This document shows, in pieces, positions 54,322-64,000 of a stretch of DNA of 64,000 nucleotides (positions are counted from its first letter, which is position 1; every line of letters starts with the position of its first letter). The stretch covers positions 1-64,000 of the forward strand of contig NZ_JAHCAQ010000017.1 of assembly GCF_019634845.1 (NCBI RefSeq), given 5' to 3'. Under the pieces are notes generated by a model that saw nothing but the letters and a program-made list of their open reading frames with translations, did no database searches and had not been told where the DNA came from. The stretch comes from Dokdonella sp. GTDB lineage: Bacteria > Pseudomonadota > Gammaproteobacteria > Xanthomonadales > Rhodanobacteraceae. Position numbers and translations under genes: made by a program.

Positions 54322-55422
54322 ATGCGCCTGCCCCTGTGGCCGATGTTCGTGTTGCTGCTGCTCGCCGGCATGCCGCCGGGCGCGCGTGCTGCCGCAGCGG
54401 CGCCGGCGCCGTTCGAGCACGTGTTCATCATCGTCCTCGAGAACCAGCTCTACGACACCACCTTCGGCGCGGCGTCGGCAGCACCCTACCTGGCCCACGA
54501 GCTGCCCGCCAAGGGGGCGCTGCTGCGGCAGTACTACGCGATCGGCCACTTGAGCCTGGGCAACTACATCGCGCTCATCAGTGGCCAGGCACCGAACAAG
54601 GCGACCCAGCACGATTGCACGGTGTTCAGCGAATTCGTCGCCAGCGGCCCGCTCGACGCCGCCGGCCAGTTGCCGGGCGAAGGCTGCGTGTACCCGCCCC
54701 AGGTGCGCACCGTGGCCGACCAGCTCACGGCCGCCGGTCGCAGCTGGAAGGGTTACATGGAGGACATGGGCAAGGACCCCCGGCGCGAGGCGGCAAGCTG
54801 CGCGCACGCGAAGATCGGCAGCGAGGATCCCACGCGGCGCGCGACCGCACGCGACCAGTACGCCGCCAAGCACAACCCGTTCGTGTACTTCCACTCGATC
54901 ATCGACGATCGCGCGCGCTGCCAGCGCCACGTGGTCAATCTCAAGGTGCTCGACCGCGACCTGCGCCAGCTCGCGACCACGCCCAACTACAGCTTCATCG
55001 CGCCCAACCTGTGCCATGACGGCCACGATGCGCCGTGCAAGAACGGCGAACCGGGCGGCCTGGTCTCGGTCGACCACTTTCTGCGCCAGTGGATCCCGCG
55101 CATCATGGCCTCGGCCGCGTACCGGCGTGGCGGCCTCATCATCATCACCTTCGACGAGGCGACGATGGCCGACACCAGTGGCTGCTGCGCTGCGCGGCCG
55201 CTGCCCGGCGGCCCGCCGCCCGGCATCGACGGCCCCGGCGGCGGTCGCATCGGCGCCGTGCTGCTGTCACCGCGCATCAAGCCCGGCACGGTGTCGGACG
55301 TGCCCTACAACCACTATGCACTGCTGCGCTGGGTCGAGGACAACTTCGGCCTCGATCACCTCGGCTACGCCGGCGCCGACGGGCTCGCCGGTTTCGGCGC
55401 CGACGTGTTCGGCCCGCACTGA
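54322..55422 (+). CDS. Exported phosphoesterase (phospholipase C / acid phosphatase superfamily)
   Basis: A protein of 366 residues. A Sec signal runs to about residue 26 (LWPMFVLLLLAGMPPGARA). The family signature FEHVFIIVLENQLYDTTFG (E40, N41) carries the first metal ligands; YYAIGHLSLGNYIALISGQA, SFIAPNLCHDGHDAPC and IIITFDEATMAD fit the later metal and substrate sites of this alkaline-phosphatase-like fold. It probably hydrolyses phosphate mono- or diesters in the periplasm or outside; the substrate is unknown. It lies 52 bp after aceE on the same strand and may share its transcript. Confidence 0.85.
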   Translation: MRLPLWPMFVLLLLAGMPPGARAAAAAPAPFEHVFIIVLENQLYDTTFGAASAAPYLAHELPAKGALLRQYYAIGHLSLGNYIALISGQAPNKATQHDCTVFSEFVASGPLDAAGQLPGEGCVYPPQVRTVADQLTAAGRSWKGYMEDMGKDPRREAASCAHAKIGSEDPTRRATARDQYAAKHNPFVYFHSIIDDRARCQRHVVNLKVLDRDLRQLATTPNYSFIAPNLCHDGHDAPCKNGEPGGLVSVDHFLRQWIPRIMASAAYRRGGLIIITFDEATMADTSGCCAARPLPGGPPPGIDGPGGGRIGAVLLSPRIKPGTVSDVPYNHYALLRWVEDNFGLDHLGYAGADGLAGFGADVFGPH

Positions 55423-55509
55423 GCGCGCCGCCAGCGCGCAGGCGCACGCACGAATCGCGCCCGCTGCGCGCCGATTGACGCTCGCCCGGCGGCCTTCGAT
55501 GATGCGCCG

Positions 55510-57837
55510 ATGCGCATCCTCATCCGCTTCCTCATCGGCCTGCTCGCACTGGGCGCACTGCCCAGCAGCGCCGAACCGATCGACGCCAGCAAACTGTTTG
55601 ACGGCGCCCGCGCACAGCTCGCCGACATGCGCAAGCAACTGGCGACCGGCGATCTCGACTCGGCCCGGCTCGATGCGCTGCGCAGCCAGAACAACGAGCT
55701 CGTCGGGCGCGCCCAGGCGCTCATCGACGAACGCACGCCGCTGCTCGACGCGCTCGATGCCCGCAGCGCCGAACTCGGGCCGCTGCCGCAGGACGGCACG
55801 CGCGAGGCCGCCGACATCGGCGCCCAGCGCAAGGACCTCGAGCGGCAGCGCGCCAGCACCGATGCCGACCTGCGTCGTGCGCGGCTCATCCTCGTCGATG
55901 CGGCGCAGATCAGCGCCGCGATCAGCCAGGCACGTCGCGCCAGCTTTCTCGGCCATCTGTCGCAGCGCACGGCCTCACCGCTCACTGCAACCTTCTGGCG
56001 CGAACTGGACGGCAACCTCGACCGCGACCGCGCCGCGCTGCAGGCGCTGCTGGCGCAGACGCGCACCTCGTTCGAACGCAGCTTCGCCGCCGCCAACCTG
56101 CCGCGCGCGCTCGGCGCTGGCGCCCTCGGGCTGGGCGTGCTGTGCCTGCTGCCGTGGCTGACGCGACGCGTGCTCGTGCCGCGCATCGCGGCGCGCTTGC
56201 AGGCCGGGCGCCTGCGCCGCTCGCTGGCCGCGTTCCTCATCGCCGCCGGCACCACGCTCGGCGCCTGGCTCGGCGCCAGCATCCTGCTCGGCTGGAGCGA
56301 TGCCGACGCCAGCGCCGACGACAGCACGCGGGTGTTGCGTACCGCGCTCGTCACGGCGATGTTGTGGGGAGGTTTCGTCGCCGGCATCGGCAGCGGCCTG
56401 CTGTCGCCGACGCGGCCGTCATGGCGACTGGCGCCGATCGACGATGCGATCGCGCGGCGCCTGCGCGCGCTGCCGTGGTTGCTCGGCGCGGCAGTGGGCT
56501 GCGCCATCGTCATCCACCACTTCTACCAGCTCGCCGGCGCCGGGGTATCGGCGACGATGCTTGGCAGCCTGTGCCTGGGCGTGCTGTACGCGCTCATCGT
56601 CGGCTGGGGCCTGTTGCGCATGACGCACCACGCGACCACGCCGCCCGAGGAAGTGACGCGGCCGGCCTGGATCGGTGCCGTCATCGCGATCGCATGGGCG
56701 GCGGTGCTGGCGGTGTTGGTCAGCGCCGCGACCGGCTACATCGCGCTCGCCTACCAGCTCGCGCAGCAACTGGTCGGCGGCATCGTCGTCGCCGCGCTGC
56801 TGTATCTGCTGGTGTGCTTCATCGAGGACCTGTTCGCGGCGGCGGTCCATTCGCGCAGCGCCTGGCTCACGCGCTCGCTGGGGCTGGGCCAGCGCACGCT
56901 CGACCAGTGGGCCGTACTCGGCACCGGCCTGCTGCGGCTGGCGGCGATGACGCTGGGCCTGCTCGCGGTGCTGGCGCCACTGGGCGCCGATCCGGGCGAA
57001 CTCGTCGACCGGGTCCTGCGACGCGGCAACACGCTTGGCATCGGCTCGTTCTCGTTCACGCCATCGGCCGTGGTGGGCGCGGCGCTCGCGCTCGTGGTCG
57101 GCGTGGCGTTGGTGCGCGGAGTCCAGCACTGGCTGCGCCACACCTACCTGCCGACGACGCGGCTCGATGCCGCGATGCGCGACTCGATCACCACCCTGCT
57201 CGGCTGGCTCGGCATCGTGGTGGTGGTGGGCATCGCGCTGGCGGCGCTGGGCCTGAGCCTCGAGCGCATCGCCTGGATCGCCAGCGCGCTGTCGGTCGGC
57301 ATCGGCTTTGGCCTGCAGGCCATCGTGCAGAACTTCGTGTCGGGCCTGATCCTGCTCGTCGAGCGCCCGGTCAAGGTCGGCGATTGGGTGGTACTGGGCG
57401 ACGTCGAGGGCGACATCCGCCGCATCAAGGTGCGCGCGACCGAGATCCAGCTCGCCGATCGCTCGACCGTCATCGTGCCCAACTCGGAACTGGTGACCAA
57501 GAGCGTGCGCAACGTCACGCTGGCCAATGCCGACGGCCGCGTGCGCTTTCTGCTGCCACTGCCGCTCGGCAGTGACGCCGCGCACGTGCGCGAGATCGTG
57601 CTGCAGGCGGTGACGGCCCACGCCGAAGTGCTGGAGCGCCCGGCGCCGTCAGTGCTGCTCGATGGCATCGCCGGTGGCGCGCTGGTGTTCGCGGTGGCCG
57701 CCTACATCGCCAACCCGCGGCGGCTGGCAAGCGTGCGCAGCGAACTGCTGCTGGAGATCCTGGCGTGCCTGCGCAGCAATGACATCGCGCTGTCCTCGCC
57801 GCTGCAGGTGGTCAGCAGCGGCGGCACGCGCGACTGA
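55510..57837 (+). CDS. Large MscS-family mechanosensitive channel with DUF3772-like N terminus
   Basis: A protein of 775 residues. A signal peptide ends near residue 21, then a helical, probably coiled-coil periplasmic region (about 25-190), about ten membrane segments, and the MscS core. The pore and beta-domain signature is GIGFGLQAIVQNFVSGLILL from G597, then VERPVKVGDWVVLG and ADRSTVIVPNSELVTKSVRN. This layout resembles the long E. coli homologues rather than MscS itself, and it should release solutes on hypo-osmotic shock. It starts 87 bp after the phosphoesterase; no strong Shine-Dalgarno. Confidence 0.9.
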   Translation: MRILIRFLIGLLALGALPSSAEPIDASKLFDGARAQLADMRKQLATGDLDSARLDALRSQNNELVGRAQALIDERTPLLDALDARSAELGPLPQDGTREAADIGAQRKDLERQRASTDADLRRARLILVDAAQISAAISQARRASFLGHLSQRTASPLTATFWRELDGNLDRDRAALQALLAQTRTSFERSFAAANLPRALGAGALGLGVLCLLPWLTRRVLVPRIAARLQAGRLRRSLAAFLIAAGTTLGAWLGASILLGWSDADASADDSTRVLRTALVTAMLWGGFVAGIGSGLLSPTRPSWRLAPIDDAIARRLRALPWLLGAAVGCAIVIHHFYQLAGAGVSATMLGSLCLGVLYALIVGWGLLRMTHHATTPPEEVTRPAWIGAVIAIAWAAVLAVLVSAATGYIALAYQLAQQLVGGIVVAALLYLLVCFIEDLFAAAVHSRSAWLTRSLGLGQRTLDQWAVLGTGLLRLAAMTLGLLAVLAPLGADPGELVDRVLRRGNTLGIGSFSFTPSAVVGAALALVVGVALVRGVQHWLRHTYLPTTRLDAAMRDSITTLLGWLGIVVVVGIALAALGLSLERIAWIASALSVGIGFGLQAIVQNFVSGLILLVERPVKVGDWVVLGDVEGDIRRIKVRATEIQLADRSTVIVPNSELVTKSVRNVTLANADGRVRFLLPLPLGSDAAHVREIVLQAVTAHAEVLERPAPSVLLDGIAGGALVFAVAAYIANPRRLASVRSELLLEILACLRSNDIALSSPLQVVSSGGTRD

Positions 57838-57867
57838 AGCGCCGGGCCACGCCGGGGACCACAAACG

Positions 57868-57894
57868 ACACCGCCGGCACGAGGCCGGCGGTGT
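57868..57894. terminator. Hairpin between convergent mscS-like and HU-like genes
   Basis: A perfect 11-bp inverted repeat (ACACCGCCGGC / GCCGGCGGTGT) around a 5-base loop, 31 bp after the channel gene and 30 bp after the HU-like gene, which converge here. No long T-run follows on either strand, so it is a likely but not textbook bidirectional terminator. Confidence 0.55.
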
Positions 57895-57923
57895 GTGAAG
57901 CGATGACAGGAACGGCGCGCGGC

Positions 57924-58283
57924 TTACTGCGCAGCGTCCTTGAGCTTCTTGAGCGCGCGGACCTTCACCTTCACCGAAGCCGGCTTGGCTGCGAACCAGC
58001 GCTCTTCCTTGGTGAACGGATCGATGCCCTTGCGCTTGGGCTTGGCCGGCACATTGACCGCCGTGATCTTGAGCAGGCCCGGCAGCGTGAACTGGCCAGC
58101 GCCCTTCTTGTGCACCGAATTGGCGACCGCCTGCTCGAGCGCGGCGAGCACGGCGCGCACGTCCTTCGCCGCGACGGCGGCATGCTCGGCCAGGTGCGAC
58201 ACGAGCCCGGACTTGCCAAGCGGTTCGGTGATCGGCTTCGACGCGGCCTTCTTGCCCGCAGCCGGCTTCTTGGATGTAGCCAT
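57924..58283 (-). CDS. HU/IHF-family DNA-binding protein with Lys/Ala-rich N terminus
   Basis: A protein of 119 residues. The first 20 are a basic Lys/Ala/Pro tail. The HU fold follows: LGKSGLVSHLAEHAAVAAKD, then the DNA-binding arm region LPGLLKITAVNVPAKPKRKG and DPFTKEERWFAAKPASVKVK. It differs from the canonical 90-residue HU by the tail and a divergent arm, so it is more likely an accessory nucleoid protein than the housekeeping HU. GGAG precedes the ATG. Upstream, 58284-58445 holds a run of nine T in a GC-rich background and probably its promoter. Confidence 0.85.
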   Translation of the reverse strand: MATSKKPAAGKKAASKPITEPLGKSGLVSHLAEHAAVAAKDVRAVLAALEQAVANSVHKKGAGQFTLPGLLKITAVNVPAKPKRKGIDPFTKEERWFAAKPASVKVKVRALKKLKDAAQ

Positions 58284-58445
58284 GGTTGTCGTTTCTCCGT
58301 GGGGGTAGCGCGGCGCATCGCTTGCGTCGCTGTGCCTAGCGTAGCGTTTTTTTTTGCCCGATGCGCGTGTTTTGCCGGCTTGAAATGCGGAATTTTTTGC
58401 CGGCGCCCGCTGCCGCGATGCGGCACCGCAGCGGCCGGCGCCGCA

Positions 58446-60758
<2,313 letters not shown>

Positions 60759-60874
60759 GACGGGCCGGGGCTGGGGACGGGTGCGGCAGGCGGCGCGCGA
60801 GCACGCGGCGCGCGGCCACGCGCAGCGCGCACTATACAACCGCCGGTGGTGCCGCTGCGGCCGGCCGCGGCGCG

Positions 60875-62743
60875 CTAGCCGCGCTTGGCCGCGGCGCTGC
60901 GCAGGCGCGCCGCGAACTCGGCGCGCCGCGCGTCCCATTGCTCGCGCGCGGCGGCGACGCGGGCCGCCTCCAGCATGGCGGCCAGCCGCGTCGACGAGGG
61001 CGCCTTGCCGCGATTGGCCCACGAGCGCGCAACGATCGCCACCGCCTGCTGCACGGTCAGCGTCTTCGCGCTGGCCACGTAGAGGTTGGCAATCAGCCCG
61101 GCAGGCAACGGCGTATCGGGATCGATCAGCCGCGCGCCGACGTAGAGGCTGCCGGCGCTGACATGACCGTCGTGATCGTTGTGGGCGTGCTTCTTGTACA
61201 ACGTGGTGACCGTGGACAGGCCCTCCACGCTGCTGAGTCGATGGCCCGGCGGCAGTCCCACATCGTTGCTCACGTAGGTGATCGTGGTGTGGTTGCTGCC
61301 CGGCAGCGTGGTGACATTGGCCTCGCCGAACTGCACGGTACTGTTGTCGTCGAGCGTCAGGTCAAGGCGGGCGATCGCATGGCCGCCAGCCGCTCCATAG
61401 CGGTTGAAGCCTTCATCCTCCCACTTGTACTGTGCGACGACGACCTTGACCGCGACCACCGACTTCTGCCGCAGATCGAGCACGTAGACGTTGTTGGGCG
61501 CAGCGGCGCCGTCGCCGGCACGATTGACGACGATCTGCGACAACCAGTGGGTGATGCCGCCTTCGTTGTTGCCGCTGAGGTACGAGATCGCAGCCACCGG
61601 CGCCGGCGTCGGCAAGCCGACAAAGGGGTAATCCTGTTGCGGCAAGGTGTAGTCCGGCGCCACGCAATGATTGCCCGGACACAGGCCTATGTCGCGCAGT
61701 TCGGGAATGCCGTAGGGCCCGTAGAACAACTCGCGCGTGAGCGGCGGTGCCGCGCCATCGAGCCGATTGAGCATGGTCGGCCAGCGGTCGCGGAAGTCCT
61801 GCACCATCAAGGTGTATGCGCTGTGGATCTGCACCTGCTTCTTGCGCGCCTTCCAGGCACCCGAGGCCAGACGCACGAAGTCGGATGGATTGACCAACGC
61901 TCCGCCCGCATCGCAGACCACTACATCGAGTTGACTGCGTGCATCGTGGAACCGCTGCTCGTAGTCCTGGAACAGCGAAGGCAGCGTCGCATCGACATGC
62001 CGGCAGTAGCGGTTGACCACGACGTCGAACTGCTGGTGGAAGTAGTCGATGACGCCCTCGACGAGGCCGCGCCGCTGGCCGAACCAGATCACGTCGCGCA
62101 GGAACACCAGGTGCATGTTGGCGAACTGCGCAAAGTAGGGCAGCACCGGTTTGGCCCAGCCACTGGGCTGGAACGAGGGCGCCTGCTGCAGCAGCATCTG
62201 GTGGGTGCTGAAGATGCTCTGCTGGATCGCGCTGGCCAGTTGCTCGGATGGCTCGGTCTCGTAGGCCTGCACGAGCTGCTGGAAGCCGAGCAGGGCGTCG
62301 TGCGCGCCGGTCGCCGACTGCTGCATCTGGTCGAGCACGAGATTGTCGATGTCGTGCTCGATGAGTGACTCGACCTTGCCCTTGATCTCGCTCCAGATGT
62401 CGGGCTGCGGCTGCTGGCTCGGCAGCGGCCAGAGCACGGTAAGCAACAGGCTCAGCACGCCGCCGACCTCGGGAATCAGATTGAGCCCGGCCGCCAGCAC
62501 CGAGCCGACCTTGCCCATCGCGTCGCTGTAGGAAGGATCGTTGGCCGGCGCCTGCGTCTGCGCGCAGCTATCGGCGCCACGCGCGGCGGCACTGGCCAAC
62601 AAGCCGCCGAGGCCGGTTCCGGCCAGCATCGGCAGCAGCGCCGCGCCGGCGAACCGGCGCAGGCAGTCACGCCGCGCGCGGTCGATCGATTCGCTCAGGG
62701 GCTCGCGCCGCAGCGTGGGCGGAAGATCATGGGGTGTGTTCAT
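60875..62743 (-). CDS. Exported Cry-like protein with delta-endotoxin domain I signature
   Basis: A protein of 622 residues. Its N terminus ARRDCLRRFAGAALLPMLAG (RR at 24-25) looks like a twin-arginine signal, cleaved near residue 56. Residues about 70-330 are helical and resemble domain I of Bacillus three-domain Cry toxins: YFAQFANMHLVFLRDVIWFG then QRRGL (203-227) corresponds to the alpha5-alpha6 region of Cry1 (YxQxANxHLxxLRDVxxFGQRxG). PPLTRELFYGPYG (333-345) corresponds to the domain I/II junction (QLTREIYTxP). The rest, about 280 residues, includes beta-rich segments but no Cry domain III signature I can name. GGAGGAA precedes the ATG. It lies 17 bp after the repeat-rich gene. Pore formation would be the family prediction; target unknown. 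Confidence 0.8.
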   Translation of the reverse strand: MNTPHDLPPTLRREPLSESIDRARRDCLRRFAGAALLPMLAGTGLGGLLASAAARGADSCAQTQAPANDPSYSDAMGKVGSVLAAGLNLIPEVGGVLSLLLTVLWPLPSQQPQPDIWSEIKGKVESLIEHDIDNLVLDQMQQSATGAHDALLGFQQLVQAYETEPSEQLASAIQQSIFSTHQMLLQQAPSFQPSGWAKPVLPYFAQFANMHLVFLRDVIWFGQRRGLVEGVIDYFHQQFDVVVNRYCRHVDATLPSLFQDYEQRFHDARSQLDVVVCDAGGALVNPSDFVRLASGAWKARKKQVQIHSAYTLMVQDFRDRWPTMLNRLDGAAPPLTRELFYGPYGIPELRDIGLCPGNHCVAPDYTLPQQDYPFVGLPTPAPVAAISYLSGNNEGGITHWLSQIVVNRAGDGAAAPNNVYVLDLRQKSVVAVKVVVAQYKWEDEGFNRYGAAGGHAIARLDLTLDDNSTVQFGEANVTTLPGSNHTTITYVSNDVGLPPGHRLSSVEGLSTVTTLYKKHAHNDHDGHVSAGSLYVGARLIDPDTPLPAGLIANLYVASAKTLTVQQAVAIVARSWANRGKAPSSTRLAAMLEAARVAAAREQWDARRAEFAARLRSAAAKRG

Positions 62744-62760
62744 CGCGTTCCTCCGCAGCT

Positions 62761-64000
62761 TCATTGGTCGGGGTCGATGCGCTCGATCAGCCAGCCCTCG
62801 GCACGGGCGTGCAGTGGCAGCGTCAGCGCCACGCCGCCGCCGTCGAGCAGCAGGCTGGCCTCGCCCGCGCGTCCCGTGTGCAGTTGCAGCTGCGCGCCGG
62901 CAGCGCAGGGCTGCCAGCCGCTCGCGCGCACGCCACTGGCGTCGGACACGAGCAGCCGCAGCCAGCAGGTCGCACCGACGCACAGGCGCTCGACGCGGAA
63001 GCCGGCGCCGTCGGGCGCCCGCGCCCGCAGCAGCACCTGCAGGCCATCGCGCGCGGCAGTCGGCAACGGCCACGCGAACGGCTCTTGCCCCGACCACGTC
63101 GCGGCTTGCGTGGCGGTGGCGGCGGCGCCGCTCGCCTCGAAGCCATCGCGGAGGATCACGAGCCACGCCGTCTGGCTGGTGCTGTTCGGCACGGGCGCGC
63201 TCAGCCGCGACAGCGTGGCCTGGTAGACGAGCGTCGGCGCGGCGGCGTCCTCACGCACCTGCGAGGTCACCAGCCAACTCAAGCTGCCACCGGCGGGCAC
63301 GCTCACGGCATTCTCGACCAGCGGGCCACTGCCGGCCGCGGTGCAGCTCGCGCCGGCCGCACCGATGCAGACCCACGAAGTGGCGCCATCATCGAGACCC
63401 GGCGCGGCGGTCGCCAGCATCACGTCGTTGGCGGCGGCGGCGCCGGCATTGCTGACCGTGACGACATACAGGCGGCTGGCGCCATAGGCTGCATAGTCGT
63501 CCTGCGCCGTGCAGGTGCCGTCGCTGCCCCACACGCACACGCTCACGGCCAGCACCGCAGTCGGGTCGGCAGCGAAATGCGCGTGCACGGTGCAGTCGGC
63601 ACTGATCGGCGCTGTGGTGTAGGTCGCGCCGTTGGCCTGGCCGCCACAACTGCCGTCGACGCCGGCCAGGTGGTAGCCCGGATCGGCGAGAATGGTCAGG
63701 GTTGCGCTGCTGCCCTCGGCCACGTTCTGCGTCGGCGGCGTGATCGAGCCATGCGCATCGGTGCTCGCGGTCACTGTGTGCAGGATCGCCTCGAAGCCGA
63801 TCGTGATCGTGCAATCGGCGACGATCGCGCCGCTGGCATAGCCGTTGCCGACGAGGTTGCCCTGCGGGCAGGTGCCACCGATCGCGCCCACGTGCATGCC
63901 CGGCAGCGGTGACACCGCCAGCGTGGCCGTGGCGCCCTCGGCCACGACCTGCAGTGTGGGGGCAACCGCACCGCCGGCACCGCCGGCGGCAGCGACCTGA
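62761..64000 (-). CDS. Repeat-rich exported or surface protein, 5' end outside the window
   Basis: Open through the window edge, so the N terminus is missing. The visible 413 residues begin with two repeats of about 70 residues (VAEGATATLAVSPLPGMHVG; VAEGSSATLTILADPGYHLA) with the GxCGG / ADCTVHAHF pattern of bacterial beta-grasp surface repeats (InlB B-repeat-like). A DUF11-like beta domain follows (YGASRLYVVTVSNAGAAAAN), then ILRDGFE and a C-terminal beta-rich domain of about 110 residues containing one CVGATC pair. It is co-directional with, and 17 bp from, the Cry-like gene. Adhesion or display is inferred from the repeats only. An internal GTG at 63945 is not the real start, since the repeat continues upstream of it. 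Confidence 0.8.
   Translation of the reverse strand, partial: QVAAAGGAGGAVAPTLQVVAEGATATLAVSPLPGMHVGAIGGTCPQGNLVGNGYASGAIVADCTITIGFEAILHTVTASTDAHGSITPPTQNVAEGSSATLTILADPGYHLAGVDGSCGGQANGATYTTAPISADCTVHAHFAADPTAVLAVSVCVWGSDGTCTAQDDYAAYGASRLYVVTVSNAGAAAANDVMLATAAPGLDDGATSWVCIGAAGASCTAAGSGPLVENAVSVPAGGSLSWLVTSQVREDAAAPTLVYQATLSRLSAPVPNSTSQTAWLVILRDGFEASGAAATATQAATWSGQEPFAWPLPTAARDGLQVLLRARAPDGAGFRVERLCVGATCWLRLLVSDASGVRASGWQPCAAGAQLQLHTGRAGEASLLLDGGGVALTLPLHARAEGWLIERIDPDQ

Noticed and set aside
62761-63945. A complete gene starting at the GTG at 63945
   Set aside because: The codons before it continue the same beta-repeat (VAAAGGAGGAVAPTLQVVAE) to the window edge, so the gene is truncated by the window rather than starting there.

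Overview
The window is very GC-rich DNA from a gammaproteobacterium, most likely of the order Lysobacterales (Xanthomonadales) and perhaps the family Rhodanobacteraceae. The basis is the gene order pilB-pilC-pilD ... coaE, mutT-secA-M23-dciA-lpxC-ftsZ, a dcw cluster without murD between mraY and ftsW, and rnpB next to rsmI-lpoA-yraN-dolP. The family assignment is inference. I see no insertion sequence, prophage, CRISPR array or tRNA.

Layout. Positions 1-2462 (+) hold the end of pilB, then pilC and pilD (type IV pilus assembly). Positions 2568-4276 hold gdhA (NADP-type glutamate dehydrogenase) behind its own promoter and an intrinsic terminator. Positions 4424-17258 (+) form one eleven-gene operon with every enzyme for leucine, isoleucine and valine: leuA-ilvE-leuC-leuD-leuB-ilvD-ilvC-VOC-ilvG-ilvM-ilvA. 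A 45-residue leader peptide with a run of Leu/Val/Ile codons and a terminator hairpin precede it, the classical layout of transcription attenuation. coaE closes this strand. Positions 18026-23096 (-) hold a MutT-ThiE fusion, secA and an M23 peptidase; dciA (+) is divergent from the M23 gene. Positions 23688-40748 (-) hold the dcw cluster in transcription order mraZ, rsmH, ftsL, ftsI, murE, murF, mraY, ftsW, murG, murC, ddl, ftsQ, ftsA, ftsZ, then lpxC. It starts at a strong promoter overlapped by 10-bp-phased MraZ boxes. ftsQ has no in-frame stop and looks frameshifted.

Positions 41145-42944 (+) encode an exported pectate-lyase-like protein. Three 107-bp tandem repeats then abut the 3' end of rnpB (43412-43789, -). 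Next come a small membrane protein and rsmI (-), and divergent lpoA-yraN-dolP (+). Positions 47801-57837 hold a GlcD-type flavin oxidase, a large secreted protein of unknown function (-), aceE without aceF or lpd, an exported phosphoesterase and a large MscS-type channel. Positions 57924-60758 (-) hold an HU-like protein and a MaeB-type malic enzyme.

The most unusual locus is at the right edge, 60875-64000 (-). A 622-residue protein with a probable twin-arginine signal carries the domain I signature of Bacillus Cry delta-endotoxins. It lies 17 bp downstream of a repeat-rich, DUF11-like surface protein that runs off the window. Three exported proteins in the window share a short FxxGFE-type motif.

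Functionally the window combines envelope and division housekeeping (peptidoglycan precursors, divisome, lipid A, Sec export, T4P) with a branched-chain amino acid operon that appears to have been placed between pilD and coaE, and accessory secreted proteins at the edges of conserved blocks.
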